A stretch of DNA of 64,000 nt from an uncultured Clostridia bacterium (GCA_947175325.1 CAMWME010000001.1:124001-188000), one strand, 5' to 3'; counted from the first letter of the stretch, positions 18,194 through 27,538 are shown. Notes: a model not told the origin generated them from the letters alone. Translations and numbers: made by a program.

Positions 18194-19216
18194 TTAATAC
18201 AATTTTTCAAAGAAATTGTTCTTTTTGAGCTCGTCTTCGATACTTTTACCCGAACCGAGCGCCAAAAGAACTTTGGTCGTTGCCATTTCGAAGCTTATGT
18301 CGTAAGCCGTAGTGCATACGTCCGTAAGCCCAACCGCACTGCCGTAAGTTCTTGCGCGGCTGTCAACGGGCGCAATAACGACCTCAATGCCAAGGTTTTT
18401 ACAATAATTTAAGAAATTTTTGAAGTTAGCCTCTTTGCCCTCGGTACACACCGTGCCGCTATGATACAGCTGAACCATTACCGCCTTAGGCTTTACTTCC
18501 GTGAAGCGGTAAAAGTCGAAATTCAAAAGCGAATGCGCTTGAATCGTAACCATATCCATACACAGCTTTTGAGCCGTGCAAGGCTTCCTTTTCTCTCTTA
18601 ATTGCTCGAAAGTGGGGTTAAGTTCATTTATATTATAAATGAAAGTCCCGTTTACCACTTCGCCGAAATGCAAGTTAAGTATGCTGTTGTAATCTCCGCT
18701 TATTTGCGTTGCGGCGATAAGTCTGCTTGCAAGGTGAATTTTGCAGTTTTCGCCGTGATTTTCAAAGCTGACGAAAACTCCGCCGAAGTCAACGCTCTTA
18801 ATAAAGGTAACGGCGTTAGCAAAATTTTCAACGCCCCTACTCCGCTCGTCGTCTAACGGATACAACGCAGAAACGAACACGACGGGTATTTCAATATCGC
18901 AGAAAATTTGGCTGAAAAGATTTGCCGTAAAGCACAGCGTATCCGTGCCGTGCGTGATAATTATGCCGTCGTAGTCGTCCTTATTCACGCCGCGCACGCA
19001 GTCCGCCATTTTTTCAAGGTCGGAAGGCTGCACGTTCTCACTTAATATATTCAAAGGGCGAAGCTCGTCGAATTCTACGGTTTCATCGTAGCGGGCATTG
19101 TAAAGCTCCAATAAGAAGCTTTTATCCTCGTTTCTCAAATCGACTTTATCGCCGAGCGAGCGCGAACCTATCGTACCGCCCGTAAAGATAACGCAAATTT
19201 TATTCTTCATAGGCAA
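18194..19216 (-). CDS. L-asparaginase (type I-like)
   Basis: 340 aa, hydrolyses asparagine to aspartate and ammonia. The first catalytic Thr is in VIFTGGTIGS at the N-terminus, and the second catalytic motif is IIITHGTDTLCFTA near residue 92. There is no signal peptide, so it is cytoplasmic. It lies four bases downstream of asnS on the same strand, so an asparagine-consuming enzyme and the asparaginyl-tRNA synthetase are co-expressed. Confidence 0.92.
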   Translation of the reverse strand: MPMKNKICVIFTGGTIGSRSLGDKVDLRNEDKSFLLELYNARYDETVEFDELRPLNILSENVQPSDLEKMADCVRGVNKDDYDGIIITHGTDTLCFTANLFSQIFCDIEIPVVFVSALYPLDDERSRGVENFANAVTFIKSVDFGGVFVSFENHGENCKIHLASRLIAATQISGDYNSILNLHFGEVVNGTFIYNINELNPTFEQLREKRKPCTAQKLCMDMVTIQAHSLLNFDFYRFTEVKPKAVMVQLYHSGTVCTEGKEANFKNFLNYCKNLGIEVVIAPVDSRARTYGSAVGLTDVCTTAYDISFEMATTKVLLALGSGKSIEDELKKNNFFEKLY

Positions 19217-19220
19217 CAGA

Positions 19221-20594
19221 TTAAAGACTTCCTACCGTTCTGGGGAACAACAGCGTGTCACGGATATTCTGAACGCCGGTGATATACATTAAAATACGCT
19301 CTAAGCCCAAGCCGAAACCGCTGTGAGGCACGCTGCCGAATTTACGGGTATCAATATACTCAGTGTAAGCTTCAAGGCTCATATTGCGCTTAATCATAGC
19401 GTCTTTAAGTTTCGTTAAGTCTGCCTCCCTTTCGCTGCAACCGATAATTTCACCTACGCCGGGTACGAGAAGGTCGGTGGCCGCAACGGTTTTGCCGTCG
19501 GGATTTTGCTTCATATAGAAGGACTTAATATCCGCCGGATAATCAGTTACGAAAACAGGCTTTTTGAAATGCTCGTCAGTAAGGTATTTTTCGTGCTCGG
19601 TCTGCAAGTCGCAGCCCCATTCTACGGGGAACTTAAATTCCTTACCCGATTTTTTAAGAATTTCGATAGCGTCGGTATACTTAACCTTCGCAAAATCGCT
19701 GTTAATAACGCTATGAAGCTTATCTATAAGTCCCTTTTCCGCCCTTTCGTTAAAGAATGCAAGCTCGTCGGGGCAGTTGTCGATAACTTCTTTAATTATA
19801 AATTTGATAAAATCTTCGGCAATTTCGATTATATCGTGAAGGTCGGCAAAGCAAACTTCGGGTTCGATATGCCAAAACTCTGCGGCGTGTCTAGGCGTGT
19901 TGCTGTGTTCTGCACGGAAAGTAGGTCCGAAGGTGTAAATTTTACCAAGACCCATAGCGGCAATTTCGCCCTCTAACTGACCGGAAACGGTCAAGCTTGA
20001 TTTCGTACCGAAGAAATCGCCCGCATAGTATTCCGCTTCGGTTTTGCAATCCGTTTTCCACGGTTGTGTGGTTACGCGGAACATTTCACCCGCGCCCTCG
20101 CAGTCACTGCCCGTTAGAATGGGCGTGTGCATATACTTATAGCCGTGCGAATGGAAATACTTGTGAATTGCAAAAGAAAGCTCGTTTCTGACGGCAAAAA
20201 CCGCCTCGAAGAACCTTGTGCGAGGTCTTAAATGAGGAATAGTGCGTAAGTATTCGAGCGTGTGGAACTTCTTTTGCAAGGGATAATCTGCGGGGCATTC
20301 GCCAAGAACTTCCAAATCGGTTACCGCAATTTCGAAGCCGTTTCGTTCCGAAGGAACGAAGTCGCCCGTAACCTTCAAAGCCGTGCCTACGGGTACGACT
20401 GCGTTGGGGATATTTTTGGCGTTTTCCTTATCGATAACGAGCTGAACGTTTCTAAGGCAAGTGCCGTCGTTAAGCTCAATAAAAGAAATACTTTTTGAAT
20501 CGCGTGCCGTTCTTACCCAGCCGCAGACCGTAACGCTTACGCCACTGAACTTCACAGAATGTTCAAACAATTCTTTAATATCGGTATGCTTCAT
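19221..20594 (-). CDS. asnS: Asparaginyl-tRNA synthetase
   Basis: Class II synthetase of 457 aa charging tRNA-Asn. An N-terminal OB-fold anticodon-binding domain (VTVCGWVRTARDSKSISFIELNDG) is followed by the class II core: motif 2 around FRAEHSNTPRHAAEFWHIEPE and motif 3 GFGLGLERILMYITG near the C-terminus. SDCEGAGEMF is typical of AsnRS rather than AspRS. A GGAGG site precedes the ATG. No separate promoter is visible between it and the rpmF terminator, so transcription probably depends on read-through. Confidence 0.96.
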   Translation of the reverse strand: MKHTDIKELFEHSVKFSGVSVTVCGWVRTARDSKSISFIELNDGTCLRNVQLVIDKENAKNIPNAVVPVGTALKVTGDFVPSERNGFEIAVTDLEVLGECPADYPLQKKFHTLEYLRTIPHLRPRTRFFEAVFAVRNELSFAIHKYFHSHGYKYMHTPILTGSDCEGAGEMFRVTTQPWKTDCKTEAEYYAGDFFGTKSSLTVSGQLEGEIAAMGLGKIYTFGPTFRAEHSNTPRHAAEFWHIEPEVCFADLHDIIEIAEDFIKFIIKEVIDNCPDELAFFNERAEKGLIDKLHSVINSDFAKVKYTDAIEILKKSGKEFKFPVEWGCDLQTEHEKYLTDEHFKKPVFVTDYPADIKSFYMKQNPDGKTVAATDLLVPGVGEIIGCSEREADLTKLKDAMIKRNMSLEAYTEYIDTRKFGSVPHSGFGLGLERILMYITGVQNIRDTLLFPRTVGSL

Positions 20595-20621
20595 TTAAGC
20601 CTCCACAGAATTTAAAAAAAT

Positions 20622-20643
20622 ACGGACTGCCGAAGCAGTCCGT
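20622..20643 (-). terminator. Intrinsic terminator after rpmF
   Basis: Nine-bp stem ACGGACTGC/GCAGTCCGT closing a UUCG tetraloop on the minus-strand RNA, then ATTTTTTT. It lies six bases after the rpmF stop and before asnS. Confidence 0.92.
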
Positions 20644-20648
20644 AAGGT

Positions 20649-20840
20649 TTAATTAGCTTTTTTTTCGTCCTTGGACACCACTTCAACCTTGTCGTAGTAA
20701 CCACAATTACCGCAAACTTTGTGAGCCTCTTTCAAGGAGTGACAATGAGGGCACTCAACAAGTGTAGGCGCTGTTGCCTTGTAGTTTGCAAATCTTTTAT
20801 TGGTTCTGCTTTTAGACTGTTTTCCCTTGGGTACTGCCAT
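20649..20840 (-). CDS. rpmF: 50S ribosomal protein L32
   Basis: 63 aa with the universal L32 start MAVPKGKQSKSRTNKR and a zinc-ribbon (CPHCHSLKEAHKVCGNCGYY) with all four cysteines, the Zn-binding form. It follows the DUF177 gene, the conserved bacterial order yceD-rpmF. The lysine-rich acidic tail is normal for Gram-positive L32. Confidence 0.98.
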   Translation of the reverse strand: MAVPKGKQSKSRTNKRFANYKATAPTLVECPHCHSLKEAHKVCGNCGYYDKVEVVSKDEKKAN

Positions 20841-20864
20841 TTTAATACACCTCTTTTTTCTTTT

Positions 20865-21263
20865 TTAGGTAACGTCAATACCCTTGCAGTCCTCTTTACA
20901 AAGTAAAACGTGGGGCTGGCTCATAAGTATTGCATCGTCAACGGCGGTTTTCAAGTTAATCTTGTTACCGTCGTAATAATAATTTTCATCGTCTTTTTCG
21001 GGTACGAAAAGCACTTCGGTTAAATAACTTACCTCTTTCTTTGCTTCGTTTAAGCAGTACGAACACTGCCCCGCAAGCAAATACTTCACGGTTAATTTTA
21101 TTTCAACGCAGTCGTCATCGAAGATTTCGTACTCACCCTCAACCTTTACTTCCCCTATTTTGCAAAGCGGAACGAGGCATAAATTCTCGGGCGGAACGTA
21201 ATCGAAACTGAAACTTCCCGCGTATTTTCCGTGGGCGATAAGCCTTTTAACTTCTAATTCCAT
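20865..21263 (-). CDS. DUF177/YceD-family protein
   Basis: About 132 aa from the ATG at 21263. YceD proteins precede rpmF in most bacteria and are linked to large-subunit rRNA processing. CSYCLNEAKKEV in the middle and the C-terminal CKEDCKGIDVT (compare CxxxCxGLC) carry the expected Cys pairs. An upstream in-frame TTG at 21281 lies directly beside the -10 box and cannot be transcribed, so it is rejected as start. The mRNA leader would be only about 12-15 nt and has no clear ribosome site. Confidence 0.9.
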   Translation of the reverse strand: MELEVKRLIAHGKYAGSFSFDYVPPENLCLVPLCKIGEVKVEGEYEIFDDDCVEIKLTVKYLLAGQCSYCLNEAKKEVSYLTEVLFVPEKDDENYYYDGNKINLKTAVDDAILMSQPHVLLCKEDCKGIDVT

Positions 21264-21281
21264 ACCAAAGTTGACTACCAA

Positions 21282-21310
21282 ATTATATTATAAGGGCAAT
21301 TTTTTGTCAA
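21282..21310 (-). promoter_or_regulatory. Consensus SigA promoter for DUF177-rpmF
   Basis: Perfect TTGACA (21305-21310) and TATAAT (21282-21287), spacer 17 bp, minus strand. The surrounding arms TAAGGGCAA (21291-21299) and TTGCCCTTA (21318-21326) form an inverted repeat that spans the -35 box and may act as the ackA terminator. Confidence 0.88.
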
Positions 21311-21339
21311 CAAGAATTTGCCCTTATGCACAATAATTT

Positions 21340-22536
21340 TTATAAAAGTTCCGCAGTTTCCCTTGCGATAACCAATTCTTCGTTGGTGGGGATAACGAGA
21401 ACTTTAACTTTTGAAGATTTTGCCGATATATCGTGGATAGTACCGTCGTTTTTAGCCTTATTAGCCTTTGCGCTGAACTTAACGCCGAGGAATTCAAGGC
21501 CTTTGCATACGTCTTCCCTTACGGTAGGCGTATTTTCGCCGACGCCCGCAGTGAATACGATGCAGTTAAGTCCGCCCATAGCCGCCGCATAAGCACCGAC
21601 GTATTTCTTTACTTGATAAGCGAACATATCAAGGGCAAGCACGCACCTTGCGTTGCCTTTCTTTGCGCCCGAAATCAAATCTCTGAAATCGCTTGAAACG
21701 CCCGAAATACCGGCAACGCCGCTCTTTTTGTTGAGGTAATTCAAAATTTCTTCGTGGCTCATACCCTTCTTTCTTGCAAGGAATTCAACCGCCGACGCGT
21801 CGATATCGCCCGAACGCGTGCCCATAAGAACGCCGGCAAGGGGCGTGAAGCCCATAGAAGTATCGATGCACTTACCGCCGTCGACAGCCGAAATCGAAGA
21901 GCCGTTGCCGAGGTGGCAAGTTACGATTTTAAGCTCTTCGGGCTTTTTGCCGAGATATTTTGCCGCTTCGCCGGCAACGAACTTGTGGCTCGTGCCGTGC
22001 GCGCCGTACTTTCTTACGCCGAACTCTTTATAGTCGTTGTAATCTATGCCGTAAAGGTAAGCCTTTTCGGGCATGGTCTGATGGAACGAGCTGTCAAATA
22101 CGAGCGCCATAGGGGTCTTGGGCATAACCTTCATGCAAGCGCGAAGTCCCATAGCCGCTGCGGGGTTGTGCAAAGGAGCGAGCTCGAAAGTCTTTTCTTC
22201 CAAAGTTTTCAAAACTTCGGGAGTAACAAGCGTGGTCTTTTTGAAGTATTCGCCGCTTGCAACTACTCTGTGGCCGACTGCGTCGATTTCGTCCATAGAC
22301 TTAATTACGCCGATATCGTCGTCGCGGAGAGCTTCCAGAACGAGCTGGATAGCAACTTCGTGGCTGGGCATAGCTTCTTTATAAATTCTCTCTATACCGT
22401 TGCCCTTAGCCTTTAAAACCGAGCCTCTTATACCTATTCTTTCACAGTTACCTTTTGCGATAACCTTTTCGGTTTCCATATCGATAAGCTGATATTTGAG
22501 TGAAGAGCTTCCTGCGTTAACTACTAAAATTTTCAT
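21340..22536 (-). CDS. ackA: Acetate kinase
   Basis: 398 aa, converts acetyl phosphate and ADP to acetate and ATP, the main substrate-level ATP step in acetogenic fermentation. Signatures: VVNAGSSSLKYQLID at the N-terminus, VFDSSFHQTMP near residue 148, HLGNGSSISAV near 208, and GFTPLAGVLMGTRSGDID. It lies 20 bases downstream of pta in the usual operon order. Confidence 0.98.
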   Translation of the reverse strand: MKILVVNAGSSSLKYQLIDMETEKVIAKGNCERIGIRGSVLKAKGNGIERIYKEAMPSHEVAIQLVLEALRDDDIGVIKSMDEIDAVGHRVVASGEYFKKTTLVTPEVLKTLEEKTFELAPLHNPAAAMGLRACMKVMPKTPMALVFDSSFHQTMPEKAYLYGIDYNDYKEFGVRKYGAHGTSHKFVAGEAAKYLGKKPEELKIVTCHLGNGSSISAVDGGKCIDTSMGFTPLAGVLMGTRSGDIDASAVEFLARKKGMSHEEILNYLNKKSGVAGISGVSSDFRDLISGAKKGNARCVLALDMFAYQVKKYVGAYAAAMGGLNCIVFTAGVGENTPTVREDVCKGLEFLGVKFSAKANKAKNDGTIHDISAKSSKVKVLVIPTNEELVIARETAELL

Positions 22537-22555
22537 ATCGTTTAATCCCCTTTAA

Positions 22556-23623
22556 TTATTCTGCTTGTAATGCCGTAACCGCAACGGTCGCAACTATATC
22601 TTCCACGTTGCAGCCGCGCGACAAATCGTTCAAAGGCTTTGCAAAGCCTTGGCACACGGGTCCGATAGCCATATATCCGCCGAAGCGCTGTGCAATTTTG
22701 TAACCGATATTGCCCGCGTTGATGTTGGGGAATACGAATACGTTTGCATGACCGGCAACTTTGGAATCTGGCGCTTTAAGCGAGCCGACTTCGGGCGCAA
22801 CCGCCGCGTCGAACTGGAATTCGCCGTCCAAAGCAAGGTCGGGTGCCGCCTCTTTTGCAAGCTCGGTTGCCTTCTGTACCTTAGGCACGGACTGAGTAAA
22901 TTTATCGTCGTTACCGCTACCCTTCGTCGAGAACGAAAGCATAGCAACCTTGGGTTCGATACCCGCAATATCCTTTGCAGTTTTTGCGGAGGTTATTGCA
23001 ATATCCGCAAGCTGCTCTGCGGTAGGCTCGATATTAATCGCGCAATCCGCGAACACGGCAACACCGTCGGGGTTATAAGGATTATTTTTATCGGGAGCAA
23101 TCATAATGAAACAGCTTGACACGGTTTTGATGCCGGGAGCGGTTTTAACTACTTGCAAGCCGGGGCGAAGCGTGTTTGCCGTTGAATGGCACGCGCCCGA
23201 AACGTAACCGTCTACGTCGCCGGCTTTAAGCATAAGCGCGCCGAACATAGTTCTGTCCTTGGCTTGTTCTGCCGCTTGTTCTTCCGTCATACCCTTAGCT
23301 TTTCTTGCTTCGTATAAAATCTTAGCGTATTCTGCGGTTTTTTCGGAAGTTAAAGGGTCAACGAGCGTAATACCCGTAAGGTCAACGTCGGGTGCAACCT
23401 TCTTGCATTCTTCCTCGTTGCCGATAAGAACTATCTTCGCAATACCTTCTTTGGTTATTTGCGCGGCGGCTTCAACCACACGCTTGTCCTCGCCTTCGCA
23501 TAAAACTATAGTTTTATTGCGGGCAGCGGCTTTTTCCTTGATTTCTCTCAAAAGTGAAGGCGTGCCGTTAATTGCGTCGGCTACTTCTTTTCCCGCTTTC
23601 TTGATTTTGTCAAGTAATGACAT
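22556..23623 (-). CDS. pta: Phosphate acetyltransferase
   Basis: 355 aa. It transfers the acetyl group from acetyl-CoA to phosphate, feeding AckA. It begins with an extra lysine-rich helix (MSLLDKIKKAGKEVADAI), then the PTA domain with VLCEGEDKRVVEAAAQI, YVSGACHSTANTLRPGLQ, FADCAINIEPTAEQLADIAI and VFPNINAGNIGYKIAQRFGG. It has an AAGGAGAAATTGAA ribosome site and its own promoter, shared back-to-back with tmcAL. Confidence 0.98.
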   Translation of the reverse strand: MSLLDKIKKAGKEVADAINGTPSLLREIKEKAAARNKTIVLCEGEDKRVVEAAAQITKEGIAKIVLIGNEEECKKVAPDVDLTGITLVDPLTSEKTAEYAKILYEARKAKGMTEEQAAEQAKDRTMFGALMLKAGDVDGYVSGACHSTANTLRPGLQVVKTAPGIKTVSSCFIMIAPDKNNPYNPDGVAVFADCAINIEPTAEQLADIAITSAKTAKDIAGIEPKVAMLSFSTKGSGNDDKFTQSVPKVQKATELAKEAAPDLALDGEFQFDAAVAPEVGSLKAPDSKVAGHANVFVFPNINAGNIGYKIAQRFGGYMAIGPVCQGFAKPLNDLSRGCNVEDIVATVAVTALQAE

Positions 23624-23693
23624 TTCAATTTCTCCTTAAATTACTTTATTTTTAACCCAAATAGTTATATAATGGGCTTGTTACAACGTTACC

Positions 23694-23722
23694 ATTATAT
23701 ACCAACTTTTTTTGAATGTAAA
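23694..23722 (-). promoter_or_regulatory. SigA-type promoter for pta-ackA
   Basis: TTTACA (23717-23722) and TATAAT (23694-23699), spacer 17 bp, minus strand. It lies within the leader of the divergent tmcAL gene. A second TATAAT on the plus strand (23668-23673), with a weak -35, may drive tmcAL, so the two transcripts would overlap at their 5' ends. Confidence 0.75.
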
Positions 23723-23730
23723 GATTTAGA

Positions 23731-24888
23731 ATGAAAATTTGTGGAATTATTTGCGAATTTAACCCCTTTCATAACGGGCACGAATATCTTTTGAAAGAAG
23801 CGCGTAAGCTCTCGGGTTGCGACGCTATCGTTTGCATAATGAGCGGTAGTTTCACTCAGCGCGGCGATATTTGCGTTGTCGAAAAGCATTTAAGGGCTAA
23901 ACACGCCGTTTTAGGCGGTGCGGACTGCGTTATCGAGCTGCCCGCGTCGTTCTCGGTTGCCCCCGCAGAAATATTTGCAAGCGGGGCAGTTAAAATCCTT
24001 TCTTCCATTCCCGAGCTTGACACGATTGCTTTCGGCTGTGAAAGCGGCAACCGAGCCGACTTTTTGCATGCGGCGGAAATTCTTAATAACGAAAATGAAG
24101 ATTTTAGGGCGGCGTTACGCACTAAGCTTGACCAAGGTGAAAGCTATATCAAAAGCTATGCTTTTGCGTTTGAGAGTATTGGCGGCAACGCAGAGCTTTT
24201 GTCTAAGCCCAACAACATTCTTGGCATCGAGTACGCAAAAGCCGTTTTGCGGATGAAAAAAGACATAAACCTTTTGCCTATTCGCCGCTTAGGTGCGGAT
24301 TATAATGACGGCGAATTAAAGCAAAATTTTTCTTCCGCAAGCGCGATACGCAAGAACTTATCTTCGCCTTTGATTAAAGACAACGTTCCACTCTTCGTTT
24401 TGAACGATTTATCCGACTTCACTGCAGAACGAGAACGATACGAGGATTGTTTAAGGCTGATACTTTCACGCACTTCCGCCGAAGATTTGACCAAAGTTTA
24501 CGGCTGTAACGACGGGTTTGAAAACGCCTTGAAAGCCTTACAGACTTTGCCTTTTAACGAAATTATAAGCGAGGCAACTTCCAAACGGTTCACCGCCTCA
24601 CGCATAAAGAGAATTCTGTGTGCAAACTTTTTAAATCTTTATCAAGCGGATTGTGAAAAGTTTTTATCTTCGGACTTGTATCTGTCCCCCTTGGCGGTCA
24701 AAAAAGAAAGCGCGGACGAAATACTTTCCGCACTTGCAAAATCACCCTATCCCGTTTTGACTTGCGGCAGCGACGAGCTAAAGCTTTGCAAAACTGCGGC
24801 ACGGTGCAAAAAACAAGACGACTTTGCGTACTTGCAATGGCAACAGATTACGGGCAAGACTCCCTTTAATAAATTGTTCATAATATAA
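23731..24888 (+). CDS. tmcAL: tRNA(Met) cytidine acetate ligase (TmcAL, YlbM family)
   Basis: 385 aa. TmcAL activates acetate with ATP and makes N4-acetylcytidine at the wobble position of elongator tRNA-Met. The nucleotidyltransferase HIGH-like motif appears as CEFNPFHNGHEYLL at the N-terminus. MSGSFTQRGD, CVIELPASFSVAPAEIFASGAV and the C-terminal ITGKTPFNKL are family marks. Its position head-to-head with pta-ackA places an acetate-using tRNA enzyme next to the acetate producers, a recurring gene neighbourhood in Clostridia. Confidence 0.95.
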   Translation: MKICGIICEFNPFHNGHEYLLKEARKLSGCDAIVCIMSGSFTQRGDICVVEKHLRAKHAVLGGADCVIELPASFSVAPAEIFASGAVKILSSIPELDTIAFGCESGNRADFLHAAEILNNENEDFRAALRTKLDQGESYIKSYAFAFESIGGNAELLSKPNNILGIEYAKAVLRMKKDINLLPIRRLGADYNDGELKQNFSSASAIRKNLSSPLIKDNVPLFVLNDLSDFTAERERYEDCLRLILSRTSAEDLTKVYGCNDGFENALKALQTLPFNEIISEATSKRFTASRIKRILCANFLNLYQADCEKFLSSDLYLSPLAVKKESADEILSALAKSPYPVLTCGSDELKLCKTAARCKKQDDFAYLQWQQITGKTPFNKLFII

Positions 24889-24919
24889 AAGCGGTGCGGG
24901 ACAAATCCCGCACCGCTTT
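24888..24919. terminator. Bidirectional terminator between tmcAL and the coiled-coil gene
   Basis: A perfect 14-bp stem, AAAGCGGTGCGGGA with its complement, around loop CAAA. It separates the converging tmcAL (+) and coiled-coil (-) genes. T-rich sequence follows on both strands. Confidence 0.85.
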
Positions 24920-24925
24920 AAGCTT

Positions 24926-27538
24926 TTAATCTTTAAGCGATTCAATAATTCCGTTATAATTTTTCTCCATAGCTTCGCTACGGTGCAAAAGCATAATCAA
25001 GAGCCAATAACCGAACAGAACTACGGCAACAATGATATCGAATACCATCATAATGTAGAAAATCATATCGGAAGACAGCGTACAGTTTTTTGCATAAGTA
25101 AACAGTGAGCTACTGTCCGTATTCAAGTCTTTCGTTATACTGTCGAAATCGTTGAATAAATCGTTTACTTTACTTACGGCGCCGTCCAAACTGGATAAGT
25201 CGTTATCAGTCAAGCCACTGCACTCTGTATAGCTATTGAAATCAGCGCCTTTTATAAACTCGTCACAAGTATCTACTGACGCAAAGTAATTTTTAAAATT
25301 ATCTACATAACCGGGCAAATCGTAGTCGCCCAAAACTGCGTTCACCGTAGAAGTATCTGCCACTAAATAGTTTAAGTGCATTTTACCGTCGTCAAGGAAA
25401 TACAGCGGTTTTTCGTCCTTAACGTGATTACCCGACAACTCGGTGATATATACGTACGAGCCGTTTAAAATGGACGAGGTTTCAACCGCTACCCTTTGGT
25501 ATACGGCAATATACTTGCTTAATCTGTTAAGATAAGCGTTTGCTTCACCCTTTGCCAAGGCGATATTATTGACCGCTTCAATAAGCAAGAATTTGTAAGA
25601 AGATTTTTCAACTTCCAAATTTATTTCTTCACTGTCCAAAGCGACTTTATTTTCATCGCTTGAGTCAGCATTATAAATTTTTAACGCTTTATTATAGTTA
25701 TCCCAAGCAAGCTTGTAATCGCCGTACACTTGCTCGTAAGCGGCTTGTGCGTCCGCAATTAAAGCGTATTTGACTTTAAACTCTGACAATGCAGTATCAA
25801 GTTTTGCACTTAACGAGTTGTACTCCAAGGCGTCGAAATTTGCAAGGTCGGCTTCAAGAACGTTAAGAGAGTATCCGTAACTTATAAACTCGGTCAATGC
25901 AGAAACGGTAGTATCGAATGCCGATAAATTTTTTTCCAAAAATCTGTCAATAACGATTGCGGCGTCTTCTTTGCTTTCGGTAAGCGTTAAGTAGGATTCA
26001 ACCGTGGTTTCGTAGTTCGTAATTATTTTATCAAACAAGTCCGACGACTTAAAACCGCCGTTACCGTTTACCAAATTTACTATTTCGTCAACAGTCGATA
26101 ATACGTTGTTTTGCGATGCGGTCAAAGCGATTTGAACGGAATCTAATTGTTCTTTCGCCAAATTTAAACTGTTCTCCGCGTCGGTTAAAGGCTTTATCGC
26201 CTCTTTATCCTTTTTCAATTCGTTGTATTTTTCCGTCAACGAAGTCTTGTCTGTTGCCGCGGTTTTTTCATATACGATTTCCGCAATGGCAAGCTTTGCT
26301 TTTAATACTTTTTCACTATCGTTTTCTGCAATAGCATCATTAAGCTCGTCCAAAAGCAGTTGATAAGCAGCTTTTGTATCGTTTAAACTCTTTTCCGCGA
26401 TGGCAACGGCTTCGTCCGCTTTCAGTATCAAGTCGGGAATTGCTGCCTTTGCAGCGTTTAGCACTTTTTCAGCATTATCCAACGCCGCTTTGGTTTCTTT
26501 TATTTCGTTGTCAATTAAGTCTTGCACTTCTTTTTTAGTGATAACTAACGCGGTTTGTGCATCTTTTAACGCTTGCTCATACGAAGAAACGTCGTAAGTA
26601 CCAACGTCAATTGCTTCGTCGTATTCTTGCTGTGCAATAATCAAAGTCGCTTGTGCGCTTTTAACCGAGTCATTATCTTCTGCTTTTTTATTTAAAGCTT
26701 CCGAATAATTTGCTGATGCATCTTCGTACTCGCTTAAAGCGTTTGCATATGCCGCCTTGTTTGCATCTAACTCGGTTTTTTGCTCCTCGGTGTAGTCCTT
26801 TATCAAGGCGTTATAGCTTGCAACTGCGGCATCGTATTTTTTCTGTTCTTCGGCATAAACGATTTCGGGTATACCGTCGAACGCCCCTCTATCCTCTGAA
26901 AAAGCAATAAGCATACTTTTCAATTCAGCTAAAGTAGCTTCATATTTAGCTTTGGCGGTAGCATATTTGGTTTTTGCCGCATTTAAAGCGTTTTCCGCAG
27001 TTAATTTTGCGCTGTACTTTTCTTGAAAAGCTTTGGTATTATCTTGATATTCGGAATACTGTTTCAATAAGCTTTCAAGCTTATCTTGAACGTCCTTAGT
27101 GTTGCCGTACGCAGAATTATCCAACTTATTCAAAATCAATTGAACGCCGTCCGCATCGTTATCGTACGCAGACCGAATTCCGGTTAAAATCGACTCGTTG
27201 ACGGTTGAAGTAAGCCCGTCATTAGCTGTGGAAGAAAAATTCTTAAAATCGGTACCGACTTTTCCGGCAAGACTACCGTTATCTTGGTATGTGGGTACGG
27301 CAAACGAATAAGCCAATAAGTTAAAAACAATGAAAAGCCAGCCAAGAAAAGTTGCCACCCAACCTATAAAACCTTTGGGCTTTCCAAACGGGTGCAGAGC
27401 TTCCATATTAAGTGAATTAACCTTTTCAAACTTTTCGTTATTACTTGAAACGAGTGCTTTTTTCAAATCCGCCCTTTTATTCTTAGCAACTTTTTTTTCA
27501 AGCTTGTTATAAAGTATATCAACGTTCTCGTTTGTCAT
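24926..27538 (-). CDS. Large membrane-anchored coiled-coil protein, function unknown
   Basis: 870 aa, not recognised as a named family. A charged cytoplasmic N-terminus of about 55 residues leads to a transmembrane segment (FIGWVATFLGWLFIVFNLLAYSF). A very long Ala/Lys/Glu-rich, heptad-like region (about residues 90-800) would be extracytoplasmic. A second transmembrane segment lies near the C-terminus (IMMVFDIIVAVVLFGYWLLIML), with a short tail. The two-helix topology with a long exterior coiled coil recalls Pip/YhgE-type and chemoreceptor-like scaffolds, but no signalling domain is present. It has its own consensus promoter and a possible operator shared with the divergent XRE regulator. 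Confidence 0.8.
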   Translation of the reverse strand: MTNENVDILYNKLEKKVAKNKRADLKKALVSSNNEKFEKVNSLNMEALHPFGKPKGFIGWVATFLGWLFIVFNLLAYSFAVPTYQDNGSLAGKVGTDFKNFSSTANDGLTSTVNESILTGIRSAYDNDADGVQLILNKLDNSAYGNTKDVQDKLESLLKQYSEYQDNTKAFQEKYSAKLTAENALNAAKTKYATAKAKYEATLAELKSMLIAFSEDRGAFDGIPEIVYAEEQKKYDAAVASYNALIKDYTEEQKTELDANKAAYANALSEYEDASANYSEALNKKAEDNDSVKSAQATLIIAQQEYDEAIDVGTYDVSSYEQALKDAQTALVITKKEVQDLIDNEIKETKAALDNAEKVLNAAKAAIPDLILKADEAVAIAEKSLNDTKAAYQLLLDELNDAIAENDSEKVLKAKLAIAEIVYEKTAATDKTSLTEKYNELKKDKEAIKPLTDAENSLNLAKEQLDSVQIALTASQNNVLSTVDEIVNLVNGNGGFKSSDLFDKIITNYETTVESYLTLTESKEDAAIVIDRFLEKNLSAFDTTVSALTEFISYGYSLNVLEADLANFDALEYNSLSAKLDTALSEFKVKYALIADAQAAYEQVYGDYKLAWDNYNKALKIYNADSSDENKVALDSEEINLEVEKSSYKFLLIEAVNNIALAKGEANAYLNRLSKYIAVYQRVAVETSSILNGSYVYITELSGNHVKDEKPLYFLDDGKMHLNYLVADTSTVNAVLGDYDLPGYVDNFKNYFASVDTCDEFIKGADFNSYTECSGLTDNDLSSLDGAVSKVNDLFNDFDSITKDLNTDSSSLFTYAKNCTLSSDMIFYIMMVFDIIVAVVLFGYWLLIMLLHRSEAMEKNYNGIIESLKD

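Noticed and set aside
20595-20648. Possible T-box leader for asnS
   Set aside because: Only about 50 bases between rpmF and asnS, filled by the terminator; no specifier loop or T-box sequence.
21279-21281. Upstream TTG start for the DUF177 gene
   Set aside because: It lies immediately next to the -10 box, upstream of any possible transcription start from that promoter.
21754-22416. 220-codon plus-strand frame inside ackA
   Set aside because: Antisense of ackA; arises from codon bias of the real gene.
22630-22968. 112-codon minus-strand frame within pta
   Set aside because: Same-strand alternative frame of pta, Arg/Ser-rich, no family resemblance.
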